Assembly: GCF_000185385.1 (NCBI RefSeq)
Contig: NZ_GL622296.1
Span: forward strand, 1,669,478 to 1,728,620
Direction of reading: 5' to 3'
DNA: 59,143 bases
Source: Lachnoanaerobaculum saburreum DSM 3986
GTDB taxonomy: Bacteria > Bacillota > Clostridia > Lachnospirales > Lachnospiraceae
Part shown: positions 27,005-37,212 of the stretch, one piece after another
Layout of the letters: each line of letters starts with the position of its first letter
How positions within the stretch are numbered: the first letter of the stretch is position 1
The notes under the pieces: generated by a model
The model's database searches: none
Seen by the model: only the letters and a program-made list of their open reading frames with translations
What the model was told of the DNA's origin: nothing
Position numbers and translations under genes: made by a program

Positions 27005-28144
27005 ATGAAAAGAATATCTATTTTAGGATCCACAGGATCCATAGGAACACAGACACTTGATATAGTAAGATTAAATGATGATGTAAGTGTGGAGGCGCTT
27101 TCTGCACATAAAAATATAGACCTGCTTGAAAAACAGATAAGAGAGTTTAGGCCGAAGGTAGCCACCATATGGGAAGAAGCTGATGCAAAACTTCTTTCAG
27201 ACAGGATAAAAGATACTGATACCAAAGTGTGCTTCGGTATGGAAGGTCTGACAGAAGCGGCAACGATAGAGGGGGCCGATATTGTGGTAACCGCTGTAGT
27301 AGGTATGATTGGTATAGAGCCGACGATTGCAGCTATAAAAGCCAAAAAGGATATTGCGCTGGCAAATAAAGAGACCTTAGTCTGTGCAGGACATATTATA
27401 ATGCCGCTTGCAAAAAAAATGAATATAAATATCTACCCTGTTGACTCTGAACACAGTGCAATCTTTCAATGTTTGGATAAGAACAATCCTATAAAGAAGA
27501 TTTTACTTACAGCTTCAGGCGGACCGTTTAGAGGTTATACTAAAGAACAATTGCAAAAAGTGACTTTAGAGGATGCACTGAAGCATCCGAACTGGAGTAT
27601 GGGCAAAAAAATCACCGTCGATTCCGCTACAATGGTGAATAAGGGGCTTGAGATAATAGAGGCTTCACATCTTTTCGGTGTAGACATAGATAATATAGAG
27701 GTGGTAATTCAAAAAGAGTCCATTATCCATTCCATGGTGGAATTTAAGGACAACGGCATAATTGCACAGCTTGGTACCCCTGATATGAGGCTTCCCATTT
27801 CATATGCATTATTTTATCCGGAAAGAAGATATATATCAGATGAAAGAGTTAACTTTTTCAAGTTAAATTCACTGAACTTTTCAAAACCGGATTTAGATGT
27901 GTTTGAAGGATTAAGGCTTGCCATAACAGCAGGTAAGGAGGGCGGCAGCGCTCCTACCGTTTTGAATGCCGCCAATGAGTGGGCGGTTGAAAAATTTTTA
28001 AAAAAGAAAATACGTTTTATTGATATACCTTACCTTATAGGTAAGGCATTGGATGCTCATAAGTTCACAAAAAATCCATCAATTTCTGATATTCTTTTAC
28101 TGAGAAAGTGGACTGAGGAGTATCTGGAAAGGATAAAGATTTGA
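27005..28144 (+). CDS. dxr: 1-deoxy-D-xylulose 5-phosphate reductoisomerase
   Basis: The start is placed at ATG 27005, giving 379 residues. An earlier in-frame ATG at 26978 lies inside cdsA. The N-terminal NADPH site is ISILGSTGSIGTQTLDIV. The metal and substrate sites are PVDSEHSAIFQCL and GGPFRGYT, followed by HPNWSMGKKITVDSATMVNKGLE. This is the second step of the MEP isoprenoid pathway, and ispG lies two genes later. It overlaps rseP by 4 bases. Confidence 0.96.
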   Translation: MKRISILGSTGSIGTQTLDIVRLNDDVSVEALSAHKNIDLLEKQIREFRPKVATIWEEADAKLLSDRIKDTDTKVCFGMEGLTEAATIEGADIVVTAVVGMIGIEPTIAAIKAKKDIALANKETLVCAGHIIMPLAKKMNINIYPVDSEHSAIFQCLDKNNPIKKILLTASGGPFRGYTKEQLQKVTLEDALKHPNWSMGKKITVDSATMVNKGLEIIEASHLFGVDIDNIEVVIQKESIIHSMVEFKDNGIIAQLGTPDMRLPISYALFYPERRYISDERVNFFKLNSLNFSKPDLDVFEGLRLAITAGKEGGSAPTVLNAANEWAVEKFLKKKIRFIDIPYLIGKALDAHKFTKNPSISDILLLRKWTEEYLERIKI

Positions 28145-29178
28145 ATATAATTATAGCACTTGTTATTTTTGGGGTAATAGTATTGATACATGAATTCGGA
28201 CATTTTTTGTTTGCCAAGCTCTCAGGTGTAAAGGTAGTGGAATTTTCTGTGGGTATGGGACCAAGACTCTTTTCGATAAACGGAAAAGAAACCAAGTATT
28301 CACTTAAGCTTTTACCGCTTGGCGGTTCATGTCAGATGTATGGAGAAGATGAGGACGAGGATGAGCAGGGAAGTTTCAATTCCGCCCCGCTTATAGGCAG
28401 GATTGCAACTATAGCGGCAGGGCCTGTCTTTAACTTTATATTGGCATTTTTTGTTGCCATATTTATAGTTAGCAATGTGGGAGTGGATAAGCCTGTTATA
28501 AGCAATCTGATGGACGGACTTCCTGCACAAAGTTCGGGACTTCAAAAGGGTGATGAGATAAAGAAGATAAACGGTAAAAATGTTGACTTTTACAGAGATT
28601 TGTCCACCTATCTTTTTTTGCATCAAGGAAAGGATATCACACTTACAGTTAAAAGAAACGGAAATGAAGAGAAGAGTATTACAATAACTCCCGTATACAA
28701 TGAAAAATATTCACAATATATGATCGGTATTGAAAGTTCCGGTTATCAGAAACTGAAAAACCCGATAGAGGTATTAAAGTATTCTGTATTAGAGGTTAAA
28801 TATACTGTTTCTACAACCATCGATTCGCTTTTGTATCTGCTTCATGGTAAGGCAAATGCAAATGAAATAAGCGGTCCTGTAGGTATTGTTTCTATGATTG
28901 GAAATACTGTAAATGAGTCAAAGCCATACGGTATATTTGTGGTGTTGCTGTCACTGTCACAGATGGTACTGTTATTAAGTGCAAACCTCGGTGTGATGAA
29001 CCTTTTACCTTTGCCTGCACTTGACGGCGGCAGACTTATATTTTTGTTTTTAGAGGCCATATTCAGAAGACCTTTAAACAGAAAGGTGGAAGGATATATT
29101 CATTTGGCAGGTTTCGCACTCTTGATGATTTTAATGGTTTTTGTAATGTTCAATGATATAAGAAGAATAATATTATGA
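28141..29178 (+). CDS. rseP: Site-2 intramembrane metalloprotease RseP
   Basis: The protein has 345 residues. It starts at TTG 28141, overlapping the dxr stop. The zinc site HEFGH lies at about 17-21 in the first membrane segment, with the partner motif NLLPLPALDGGRL near 284-296. A PDZ domain (about 110-190, GLPAQSSGLQKGDEIKKINGK) lies between. It cleaves membrane-bound regulators or leftover signal peptides within the bilayer. The position between dxr and ispG is standard for Clostridia. Confidence 0.95.
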   Translation: MNIIIALVIFGVIVLIHEFGHFLFAKLSGVKVVEFSVGMGPRLFSINGKETKYSLKLLPLGGSCQMYGEDEDEDEQGSFNSAPLIGRIATIAAGPVFNFILAFFVAIFIVSNVGVDKPVISNLMDGLPAQSSGLQKGDEIKKINGKNVDFYRDLSTYLFLHQGKDITLTVKRNGNEEKSITITPVYNEKYSQYMIGIESSGYQKLKNPIEVLKYSVLEVKYTVSTTIDSLLYLLHGKANANEISGPVGIVSMIGNTVNESKPYGIFVVLLSLSQMVLLLSANLGVMNLLPLPALDGGRLIFLFLEAIFRRPLNRKVEGYIHLAGFALLMILMVFVMFNDIRRIIL

Positions 29179-30233
29179 GAAAGAAAACGAGATTAGTACA
29201 AATAGGAGATAAAAAAATAGGAGCCGGTAATCCTATACTTATACAGTCTATGTGTAATACAAAGACTGAGGATGTAGATGCTACCGTAAAACAGATACTA
29301 AGACTTGAGGATGCGGGCTGTGATATTATAAGAGTTGCGGTGCCAAGCAGTGAAGCGGCTTTGGCTATAGCAAAGATAAAAAAACAGATACATATTCCAC
29401 TTGTGGCGGATATTCACTTTGACTACAGATTGGCACTTGAGGCTATAAAGTCAGGTTGTGATAAGATAAGGATAAATCCCGGAAATATCGGAAGTAAAGA
29501 GAGGATAAAAGCGGTTGTAGATGCCTGTAAGGAAAGAAATCTTCCGATAAGAGTAGGTGTGAATTCAGGTTCATTAGAGAAAAATCTTATTGAAAAATAC
29601 GGTGGTGTGACTGCAAAGGGCATTGTAGAATCTGCACTTGATAAGGTGAAGATAATAGAGGATATGGACTACAACAATCTGGTTATCAGTATAAAATCTT
29701 CAGATGTTTTGATGTGTGTAAAGGCACATGAACTTATCTCAAAAGAAACGGATTATCCGCTTCATGTAGGCATTACAGAATCAGGTACTGTAAAAAGAGG
29801 TATGATAAAGTCATCTCTTGGACTTGGTATTATTTTGTATCAGGGAATCGGTGACACAGTTAGAGTTTCATTAACAGGTGACCCTGTGGAGGAAATTTTT
29901 GCCGGAAAACTCATTCTAAATAATCTGGGTCTTAGAAACGGCGGTATTGAAGTGGTATCATGCCCTACCTGCGGCAGAACCAATATTGACCTTATAGGAC
30001 TTGCAGGTAAGGTTGAAAAATTGGTGGAAAATTATGATCTGAATATAAAAGTGGCGGTTATGGGTTGTGTAGTCAACGGCCCCGGAGAAGCTAAGGAAGC
30101 CGATATAGGGATTGCAGGCGGTATAGGTGAAGGACTGCTTATAAAAAAAGGTAAGGTAGTAAAAAAACTGCCTGAGGATAAGCTTTTATCCGCTTTAAAA
30201 GAGGAACTGGATATGTTGTCAAAAGAGGCATAG
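29175..30233 (+). CDS. ispG: 4-hydroxy-3-methylbut-2-en-1-yl diphosphate synthase
   Basis: The protein has 352 residues. This MEP-pathway enzyme has its iron-sulfur cluster ligands in CPTCGRT (about 260-266) and a third cysteine in GCVVNGPGEAKEADIGIAGG (299-318). The N-terminal TIM barrel has PILIQSMCNTKTEDV and PLVADIHFDYRLAL. It starts within the rseP stop (ATGA) and is followed one base later by polC. Electrons for it would come from ferredoxin or flavodoxin, not encoded here. Confidence 0.96.
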   Translation: MRKKTRLVQIGDKKIGAGNPILIQSMCNTKTEDVDATVKQILRLEDAGCDIIRVAVPSSEAALAIAKIKKQIHIPLVADIHFDYRLALEAIKSGCDKIRINPGNIGSKERIKAVVDACKERNLPIRVGVNSGSLEKNLIEKYGGVTAKGIVESALDKVKIIEDMDYNNLVISIKSSDVLMCVKAHELISKETDYPLHVGITESGTVKRGMIKSSLGLGIILYQGIGDTVRVSLTGDPVEEIFAGKLILNNLGLRNGGIEVVSCPTCGRTNIDLIGLAGKVEKLVENYDLNIKVAVMGCVVNGPGEAKEADIGIAGGIGEGLLIKKGKVVKKLPEDKLLSALKEELDMLSKEA

Positions 30234-30234
30234 A

Positions 30235-33200
30235 ATGGTAAAAAAGTTCAAAGATGTTTTCCAAAGTTTAGAATGTTCACCGCATATTGATGAGCTTTTA
30301 AACTTTGTTTCTGTTGAAAAGGTAACGGCAAGCAGTGATATGACATTGATAAAGGTAAATATCATTGCAGAAAGAATAATAGAGAAAAAAACTATTCTGG
30401 AACTTGAAGCACTTATAAAAGATAAGATGTTTCCAAAAAAGAATATTAAAATAAAAATATTTGAAAAATTCAAGCTTTCAAGTCAGTATACTCCACAAAA
30501 TCTGTTTGAAGCATATAAGGAGAGTATATTATTTGAAATAAAAAATTATAAAATATCAGAGTATGTGATTTTAAACAACTCCACTATCAGTTTTGACGGT
30601 ACATATATGGATATGACAGTTGAAAAAAATCCTCTGAATGAAAGTGTTATAGATGAACTTGTAAGAATACTTGAAAAAATCTTCAATGAAAGATGCGGGA
30701 TACTTTGTACAGTCAGACATAAGTTTATTGCAAGAAAGGAAAAAAGTAAGGAGATAGAGTTTGCCACAAGGATTGTCAAAAAGAAGTCCGACAAAACTGA
30801 ATTTGTAGGTGGCGGCAGTACGACATGGGAAAGTGGCGACAAAGAGAGTTCTGTTAAAAATATTGCTAAAGGTAATAACTCTGATAAAAAGAATTTTAAT
30901 AAAAAAGGCTTTGATAAAAAAGGTTTTGATAAAAAAGGTTTTGATAAAAAAGGCTTTATACCGAAGTTTACAAAGACAAATAATCCGGACGTAATATTCG
31001 GAAGAGATTTTGATGACAATTTTATAAAACTTGCCGACCTTGTAGGTGAAATAGGCGAGGTTATTGTAAGAGGTAAGATAATAGAAGTTGACAGCAGATA
31101 TCTTGAAAGAAGCGACTCCACACTTTATATTTTTGCAATTACAGACTTCAGTGATTCTATTTATGTAAAGATGTTTGTTCGCAGTGAGCAACTTGATGTT
31201 ATCAAAGAAAATATAGTAAAGGGGAACTATGTAAAGATAAACGGACTTGCACTGGTTGATAAGTTTGACAGCGAGCTGACTGTATCATCTGTAAAGGGTA
31301 TAAAAAAATGTGAAAAGTTTGAGGAAAATATCCGTGTAGACAATGAACCTGTAAAGAGAGTGGAGCTTCACTGTCACACTAAAATGAGTGATTTTGACGG
31401 GGTTTCTTCTGCTACAGATATTATCAATCAGGCAAAGAACTGGGGAATGGATGCTATAGCCATTACAGACCATGGAAATATACAGGCATTTACAGAAGCA
31501 AGTCATGTAAAGAATCCGCCAAAGATTATATATGGTGTTGAAGGGTATCTGGTAGACGACTTAAAGGAGCTTGTAAGCAATCCGGCCGATAAGACATTGG
31601 ATGACGGTTTTATAGTATTTGATATCGAGACCACAGGGTTTTCCGCAAAAAATGATGCTATTACGGAGATTGGTGCCGTAAAGGTGGTAAACGGTGAGAT
31701 AGTGGACAGATTTTCCACCTTTGTCAATCCGAAAAGACCTATACCGTTCAGGATTGAGGAGCTGACACATATAAGTGATGCAATGGTGGTTAATGCCCCT
31801 GTGATAGAGGAGATCTTACCGAAATTTTTAGACTTTTGTGAGGATTATACTATAGTAGCTCACAATGCAGGTTTTGATACGGGATTTATCAGAGAGAATG
31901 CCAAGAGGATAAATGCAGAATATAATCCGTCAATTATAGATACTGTAGCAATGGCGAGATTACTTTTACCTGATCTTAACAGATTTAAACTTGATACCGT
32001 ATGTAAGGCGTTAAATATCTCACTTGAGGGTCACCACAGAGCGGTAAATGATGCCGAGGCTACAGCAGAGATTTGGGTGGAGTTTATAAAAAGGCTTAAG
32101 GCTAAAGGAATCAATAAGCTTTCCGATGTGGCAAGTCTTGGCGAAACCAATGCGGATATTGTAAAGAAAACCAAGTACAACCATGTCATTATCCTCGCTA
32201 AGAATGATATAGGCAGAATAAATTTATATAAGTTGATTTCACTTTCGCATATTGATTTCTTTAATAAAAGACCCAGAATACCCAAGTCAATCCTTGCAAA
32301 GATGAGAGAAGGACTTATTATAGGCAGTGCATGTGAACAGGGTGAGGTATATAAGGCGATATTGGATGATGCAACTGATGCCGAACTGAACAGGATTGTA
32401 TCTTTTTATGATTATCTTGAAATACAGCCTATAGGCAACAATATGTTTTTAATTGATGATGAACAAAATGATATTCACTCAAAAGAGGATTTGCAGGATA
32501 TAAACAGGAGAATAGCAGAGCTTGGAGATATATATGATAAGCCTGTAGTTGCCACCTGTGATGTGCATTTTTTAAACCCTGAAGATGAGATATACAGGAG
32601 AATTATCTTCTACGGCAAGGGCTATAAGGATGCCGATATACAGCCTCCACTATATCTTCGTACCACTAAAGAAATGCTTGATGAGTTTGAGTATCTCGGC
32701 AGTGAAAAGGCGTATGAGGTTGTAGTCACAAATACAAGAATGATTGCGGATATGGTGGAGGTTATATCACCGGTTCGCCCTGATAAATGTCCTCCCGTTA
32801 TTGAAAACTCGGATGAGGACCTTACCGCTGCCTGCTATAAAAAGGCACATGAACAGTATGGCAAAAATCTGCCTAAGATAGTTGAGGACAGACTGAAAAA
32901 AGAACTGAACTCCATTATTTCAAACGGTTTTGCCGTTATGTACATTATTGCAAAAAAGCTTGTAGAAAAAAGTAATGAAGACGGTTATCTGGTAGGCTCA
33001 AGAGGTTCCGTAGGTTCTTCCTTTGCCGCATATACTTCAGGAATTACAGAGGTAAACCCGCTGCCTGCACATTATTATTGTGACTGCAAGTATGTGGACT
33101 TTGATTCTCCTGAAGTGAAGGCATTTGCAGGAAGAGCGGGCTGTGATATGCCTGATAAAATCTGTCCGAAATGCGGCAAAAAGCTTAAAAAAGACGGCTT

Positions 33201-34686
33201 TGATATACCTTTTGAGACCTTCCTCGGATTTAAAGGTGATAAAGAGCCTGATATAGACCTTAACTTTTCAGGAGAATATCAACCGAATGCACATGCCTAT
33301 ACTGAGGTAATCTTCGGTAAGGGACATACATACAGAGCCGGAACTGTCGGAACACTTGCAAATAAAACGGCTTACGGATATGTAAAGCATTACTTTGATG
33401 ATAAGAATGAAAATAAGAGAAAATGTGAAGTAAACAGGCTTGCAACAGGCTGTGAGGGTGTAAGAAGGACTACAGGCCAGCATCCCGGCGGTATTATAGT
33501 ACTGCCGCATGGTGAGGAAATATATACTTTCACTCCGGTACAAAGACCTGCAAATGATATGACCACAAATATTATTACAACTCATTTTGACTACCATGCT
33601 ATTGACCACAACCTTTTAAAACTTGATATACTGGGGCATCAGGACCCTACTATGATAAGGATGCTTCAAGATCTTACAGGCATTGATCCTGTAAAGGATA
33701 TTCCTCTTGATTCAAAGGAGACTATGAGTCTTTTCCAAAATACTAAAGCTCTTGGAATTGAACCTAAGGATATACTTGACTGTCCTCTTGGAGCACTTGG
33801 TGTTCCTGAGTTCGGTACCGATTTTGCTATGCAGATGTTGCTTGATACCAAGCCGGAGGGACTGTCAGATCTTGTGCGTATAGCGGGACTTGCACATGGT
33901 ACGGATGTTTGGCTCGGCAATGCACAAACTCTTATATTGGAAGGCAAGGCAACCATCAGGACTGCTATCTGTACCAGAGATGATATTATGATTTATCTTA
34001 TAGAAAAGGGACTTGATGAAGGCGAGTCATTTAAGATAATGGAGAGTGTCAGAAAGGGTAAGGGACTGACTGATGAGTGGGTGGAACATATGGAGGAAAA
34101 AGGTGTGCCTGACTGGTATATCTGGTCATGTAAGAAGATTAAGTATATGTTCCCAAAGGCACATGCCGCCGCCTATGTTATGATGGCATGGCGAATAGCC
34201 TACTGTAAGATTTTTTATCCGCTTGCATATTATACCGCATATTATACTATCAGAGCCACAGGCTTTAACTACTCTCTTATGTGTATGGGCAGGGAAAAGC
34301 TTGAGTACAATATATCAGAGTATAGGAAAAAGACTGATGCTACAGCTAAGGATGCCGATACTTTACGTGATATGAGGATTGTACAGGAGATGTATGCCAG
34401 AGGTTTTGAGTTTGCAAAAATTGACCTCTTTAAAGTACATCCTACCAAGTTCCAAATCATGGATAACGGAAAGATAATGCCTTCGCTTTCAAGTATTGAC
34501 GGTCTGGGTGAAACTGCCGCCACATCAATAGTAAATGCCACCAAAGCAGGGCCTTTCATTTCAAAAGATGATTTTATGTCCAGAGCCAAGGTCGGAAAGA
34601 GTACCTGTGAACTGTTAGACAGCTTGAACTTACTTGGAGACCTGCCTGAGAGTAACCAGATATCGTTTTTTGATTTGATGGGGTAG
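30235..34686 (+). CDS. polC: DNA polymerase III alpha subunit, PolC type
   Basis: The protein has 1483 residues. This replicative polymerase of Firmicutes has an N-terminal domain, a linker with a KKGFD repeat (about 217-241), an OB fold (about 260-370), a PHP domain starting at ELHCHTKMSDFDG (about 378), a DEDDh proofreading exonuclease inserted at FIVFDIETTGF (about 460), then the palm with GSRGSVGSSFAAY and PDIDLNFSGEYQ. A zinc-binding CDC...CPKCGKK segment precedes the palm. LYALIE-type tails are absent, but the C-terminal QISFFDL is a typical clamp-binding motif. It starts one base after ispG. Confidence 0.97.
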   Translation: MVKKFKDVFQSLECSPHIDELLNFVSVEKVTASSDMTLIKVNIIAERIIEKKTILELEALIKDKMFPKKNIKIKIFEKFKLSSQYTPQNLFEAYKESILFEIKNYKISEYVILNNSTISFDGTYMDMTVEKNPLNESVIDELVRILEKIFNERCGILCTVRHKFIARKEKSKEIEFATRIVKKKSDKTEFVGGGSTTWESGDKESSVKNIAKGNNSDKKNFNKKGFDKKGFDKKGFDKKGFIPKFTKTNNPDVIFGRDFDDNFIKLADLVGEIGEVIVRGKIIEVDSRYLERSDSTLYIFAITDFSDSIYVKMFVRSEQLDVIKENIVKGNYVKINGLALVDKFDSELTVSSVKGIKKCEKFEENIRVDNEPVKRVELHCHTKMSDFDGVSSATDIINQAKNWGMDAIAITDHGNIQAFTEASHVKNPPKIIYGVEGYLVDDLKELVSNPADKTLDDGFIVFDIETTGFSAKNDAITEIGAVKVVNGEIVDRFSTFVNPKRPIPFRIEELTHISDAMVVNAPVIEEILPKFLDFCEDYTIVAHNAGFDTGFIRENAKRINAEYNPSIIDTVAMARLLLPDLNRFKLDTVCKALNISLEGHHRAVNDAEATAEIWVEFIKRLKAKGINKLSDVASLGETNADIVKKTKYNHVIILAKNDIGRINLYKLISLSHIDFFNKRPRIPKSILAKMREGLIIGSACEQGEVYKAILDDATDAELNRIVSFYDYLEIQPIGNNMFLIDDEQNDIHSKEDLQDINRRIAELGDIYDKPVVATCDVHFLNPEDEIYRRIIFYGKGYKDADIQPPLYLRTTKEMLDEFEYLGSEKAYEVVVTNTRMIADMVEVISPVRPDKCPPVIENSDEDLTAACYKKAHEQYGKNLPKIVEDRLKKELNSIISNGFAVMYIIAKKLVEKSNEDGYLVGSRGSVGSSFAAYTSGITEVNPLPAHYYCDCKYVDFDSPEVKAFAGRAGCDMPDKICPKCGKKLKKDGFDIPFETFLGFKGDKEPDIDLNFSGEYQPNAHAYTEVIFGKGHTYRAGTVGTLANKTAYGYVKHYFDDKNENKRKCEVNRLATGCEGVRRTTGQHPGGIIVLPHGEEIYTFTPVQRPANDMTTNIITTHFDYHAIDHNLLKLDILGHQDPTMIRMLQDLTGIDPVKDIPLDSKETMSLFQNTKALGIEPKDILDCPLGALGVPEFGTDFAMQMLLDTKPEGLSDLVRIAGLAHGTDVWLGNAQTLILEGKATIRTAICTRDDIMIYLIEKGLDEGESFKIMESVRKGKGLTDEWVEHMEEKGVPDWYIWSCKKIKYMFPKAHAAAYVMMAWRIAYCKIFYPLAYYTAYYTIRATGFNYSLMCMGREKLEYNISEYRKKTDATAKDADTLRDMRIVQEMYARGFEFAKIDLFKVHPTKFQIMDNGKIMPSLSSIDGLGETAATSIVNATKAGPFISKDDFMSRAKVGKSTCELLDSLNLLGDLPESNQISFFDLMG
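30883..30957 (+). repeat. Five 15-bp tandem units inside polC
   Basis: Units of GATAAAAAAGGTTTT and variants encode repeated (D/N)KKGF. The first unit reads DKKNF and the other four are almost identical at the DNA level. The tract sits in the disordered linker between the N-terminal domain and the OB fold and may vary in copy number. Confidence 0.9.
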
Positions 34687-34714
34687 GAGAATATAATGTA
34701 AGGGACGATATGAT

Positions 34715-35623
34715 ATGGAAAATGAAAACAGTACTTATAATCAAAATACACAGAGTGATAATACACAACAAAATTTTTTTACTAAAATTTTGACTAATGT
34801 CAAATCTTTTATTGAACTTTTACCAATTGCATCAATATTGTTATCATTAGTAGTGGGTTTTATTGCACTCAGAGATGAGATTTTAGCGAATATAAAAAGT
34901 ATGTGGTATGGAATACCAAGTTATTATTTTGTGAACTCTAATTTGTTGAAAATTTTAATGGTATTTATTTTTTTAATAGCTGTTTTTATATGTGTTTATC
35001 CTATTATAAAAGTAGAATTTTTTAAAAAACAATCCAAGTTTATGGATTTTATACCACTTATTATGTTATGCGGGATTGTACTTATGCTATATATGGATAT
35101 TTCTGTTTTATCTTATGATAGTGTTGGATTAAGCGGAAATTTAATTACAAATTGGAACCCTCTATATTTTAGAGTTGCGATAATAGCTATAGGTATTATT
35201 GTTACACTTATTTTGGTAGCTGCATTACCTGAATCCATTACCTATATATTTCCCGGAACTTTAATGTATACTTTTCCAAGATTTCGTTACAGTGTTGTTT
35301 TTAATTTAAAGAAAATTAAGATGCTAATTTTTATTTTATGGGCATGTTTTGTGCTTTCACTTCTTTGTTACTATATGATCTTTTTGTGTATAAAAAATAT
35401 TGAGAGTAATACAACCTATGAATTAGTAACTAATACAGAGAACAATACATATGATGTTGTAATAACTAATTATGATAATAATCTGGTGGTAATGAAGGGC
35501 TATTCAAAAGGAAATACTCTTTTTATTTGTAAAAATGATGGCTATAGAGTTATAGAGCGAAGTGGTGATCAAAACATTAAGTTCTTAAACTTTGAAAAAG
35601 TTGAGTTCTTATTAAGAGAATAG
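34715..35623 (+). CDS. Hypothetical membrane protein
   Basis: The protein has 302 residues with no family I recognise. A polar N-terminus rich in Asn and Gln (1-25) precedes about five hydrophobic segments: LLPIASILLSLVVGFIAL, LLKILMVFIFLIAVFICV, FIPLIMLCGIVLMLYMDI, FRVAIIAIGIIVTLILVAA and MLIFILWACFVLSLLCYYM. The last 75 residues form a soluble tail that is predicted outside or inside depending on topology. It follows polC by 28 bases but is more AT-rich than the housekeeping genes before it, suggesting later arrival. Confidence 0.7.
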   Translation: MENENSTYNQNTQSDNTQQNFFTKILTNVKSFIELLPIASILLSLVVGFIALRDEILANIKSMWYGIPSYYFVNSNLLKILMVFIFLIAVFICVYPIIKVEFFKKQSKFMDFIPLIMLCGIVLMLYMDISVLSYDSVGLSGNLITNWNPLYFRVAIIAIGIIVTLILVAALPESITYIFPGTLMYTFPRFRYSVVFNLKKIKMLIFILWACFVLSLLCYYMIFLCIKNIESNTTYELVTNTENNTYDVVITNYDNNLVVMKGYSKGNTLFICKNDGYRVIERSGDQNIKFLNFEKVEFLLRE

Positions 35624-35653
35624 AGTATTAACAACTATCAGTAGGCAAACTAT

Positions 35654-35764
35654 ATGTGTGAAGTTATAGATATTATGGTAAATAAAGGTAGAGAAGATGG
35701 GCTTGAAACCGGTAGGCAATAAGGTACTGAACTTGAAAATAAAATAAACAAACTTACTTATTAA
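35654..35764 (+). pseudogene. Remnant of a Rpn/PD-(D/E)XK-type protein C-terminus
   Basis: The reading MCEVIDIMVNKGREDGLETGRQ, then a stop, then GTELENKINKLTY resembles the end of Rpn/transposase-like nucleases, which often close with repeated EGxxxG segments. The in-frame TAA and the lack of any upstream body point to a decayed fragment. It is the only coding trace I see in the gap 35624-35950, which otherwise holds AT-rich DNA and the upstream region of the next gene. Confidence 0.4.
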
Positions 35765-35950
35765 TTAATCCATATAGCAAAATATACTGAATGGAATTTG
35801 TAATAAGAATCGTAAAGACTTGATATAATTATGTAAGAATTAGTAGTTTAAAAAGATATACTTTGTGGTATAATAATCTTCGGTAATTAGTGTTAAATCT
35901 TCAATATTCTTCCATAGAATTTGAATATTTTCTGTACAAAGGAGGCTTTT

Positions 35951-37057
35951 ATGAAACGTTTGAGAATGATGCGTGCACCATTAAAGTATGTTCAAGGAAA
36001 GGGAGCTTTGCTTCAGTTCCACAAGGAAATGGAATACATGGGAAAGAGATGGCTGTTTGTATGTTCAAACAGTGGATATAAATCCTGCCATGATGATTTG
36101 GAGAAGAGTTTTGACAGTAAAGATGATTATCGCAGATACGAGATTTTTGGCGGATTATCCAGTGTCAGTGAGATAAAGAAAATGCAGAATATCGTTGAAA
36201 GCGACAAGATTGATGTTGTTGTTGCGGTAGGTGGAGGTTCTGCCGTAGATGCAGCCAAGGCAACGGCATACTACACAGGTAAAAGTATAGTAATAATACC
36301 TACAGTTGCAGCTACCGATGCACCATGTACAGGACTGTCCGTTATCTATAATGATGACGGAAGTTTCAATCAATATCTTTTCTATCCACATAATCCGGAT
36401 GCAATACTTGTAGACAGTGATGTAATAGCAAAGGCACCGGTTAAGTTCTTGATTGCCGGAATGGGAGACGCTCTTGGAACATACTTTGAAGGCAGAGCTT
36501 CACTTCGTACAGAATCACCGAGTCTTGAAGGCGGAGGAATAACCAGAGCAGGTATGGCTATTGCAAAGGCTTGTTATGATACTCTAAGAAGTTATGGAAA
36601 AGCGGCAGTAACAGCCTGTGAAAATAATGTTGTGACTCCTGCACTTGATGCGGTTATTGAGGCGGTAGTTTACATGTCGGGTGTAGGTGCCGACAATGTA
36701 GACTGTGCGGCACCACATTCATTTTACAATGGAGTTACATCTCTTGGAGGTCATGAAGCATACCATGGTAACTGTGTAGCATTCGGTACATTAATTCAGC
36801 TCTCACTTGAATGTGCGGATAAGTCGGAATTTGAAGATATACAGGATTTTTGCTTAGAGATCGGACTGCCTATCACCTTATCTGAGCTTGGTAACTTTAC
36901 AGATGAGGATCTTCATACAATATCTAAAAATGCCTGTGCAAAGGGTGAGACCATACATAATCTTGCAGGTGATGTGACTCCTGATGAACTCTACTGTGCT
37001 ATAATAGCAACAGATGCACTTGGAAGAAAGAGACTGAATAAAGAAAACAGAGCATAA
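35951..37057 (+). CDS. gldA: Glycerol dehydrogenase-like iron/zinc alcohol dehydrogenase
   Basis: The start is placed at ATG 35951 directly after AAAGGAGGCTTTT, giving 368 residues. The NAD-binding VVAVGGGSAVDAAKATA and IPTVAATDAPCTGLSVIY are typical of GldA. Metal ligands are expected in GMGDALGTYFE (Asp), AAPHSFYNG (His) and GHEAYHGNCVA (His), all present. It oxidises glycerol to dihydroxyacetone with NAD or a related polyol. A terminator follows. The family has relatives acting on other 1,2-diols, so the substrate is probable only. Confidence 0.87.
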   Translation: MKRLRMMRAPLKYVQGKGALLQFHKEMEYMGKRWLFVCSNSGYKSCHDDLEKSFDSKDDYRRYEIFGGLSSVSEIKKMQNIVESDKIDVVVAVGGGSAVDAAKATAYYTGKSIVIIPTVAATDAPCTGLSVIYNDDGSFNQYLFYPHNPDAILVDSDVIAKAPVKFLIAGMGDALGTYFEGRASLRTESPSLEGGGITRAGMAIAKACYDTLRSYGKAAVTACENNVVTPALDAVIEAVVYMSGVGADNVDCAAPHSFYNGVTSLGGHEAYHGNCVAFGTLIQLSLECADKSEFEDIQDFCLEIGLPITLSELGNFTDEDLHTISKNACAKGETIHNLAGDVTPDELYCAIIATDALGRKRLNKENRA

Positions 37058-37116
37058 GAGTTATATAACCGGACGGTATTTATTCCCTTGTATACCTTTA
37101 TCAGCTATGATAAAAT

Positions 37117-37149
37117 AGACCATGTGCTTTAAGTATATGGTCTGTTTTT
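37117..37149 (+). terminator. Terminator after gldA
   Basis: AGACCAT (37117-37123) pairs with ATGGTCT (37137-37143) across a 13-base loop, followed by G and TTTTT. It ends the dehydrogenase transcript ahead of ung. Confidence 0.65.
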
Positions 37150-37212
37150 ATGTAAGTCACTTTTAAGACAGAGCATATGTTTAGCTGAATTTACAACAGA
37201 TAGAGGATTTAT

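Noticed and set aside
28033-28046. A 14-base match to the core of the CRISPR repeat (CCTTATAGGTAAGG).
   Set aside because: It lies in the dxr coding frame (PYLIGKALDAH, a conserved Dxr region), is part of a local palindrome, and has no neighbouring repeats or leader.
30546-31191. Two long - strand frames, one with repeated FLSKP/FFIKT segments, opposite polC.
   Set aside because: They are shadows of the KKGFD-encoding tandem repeat and surrounding polC sequence.
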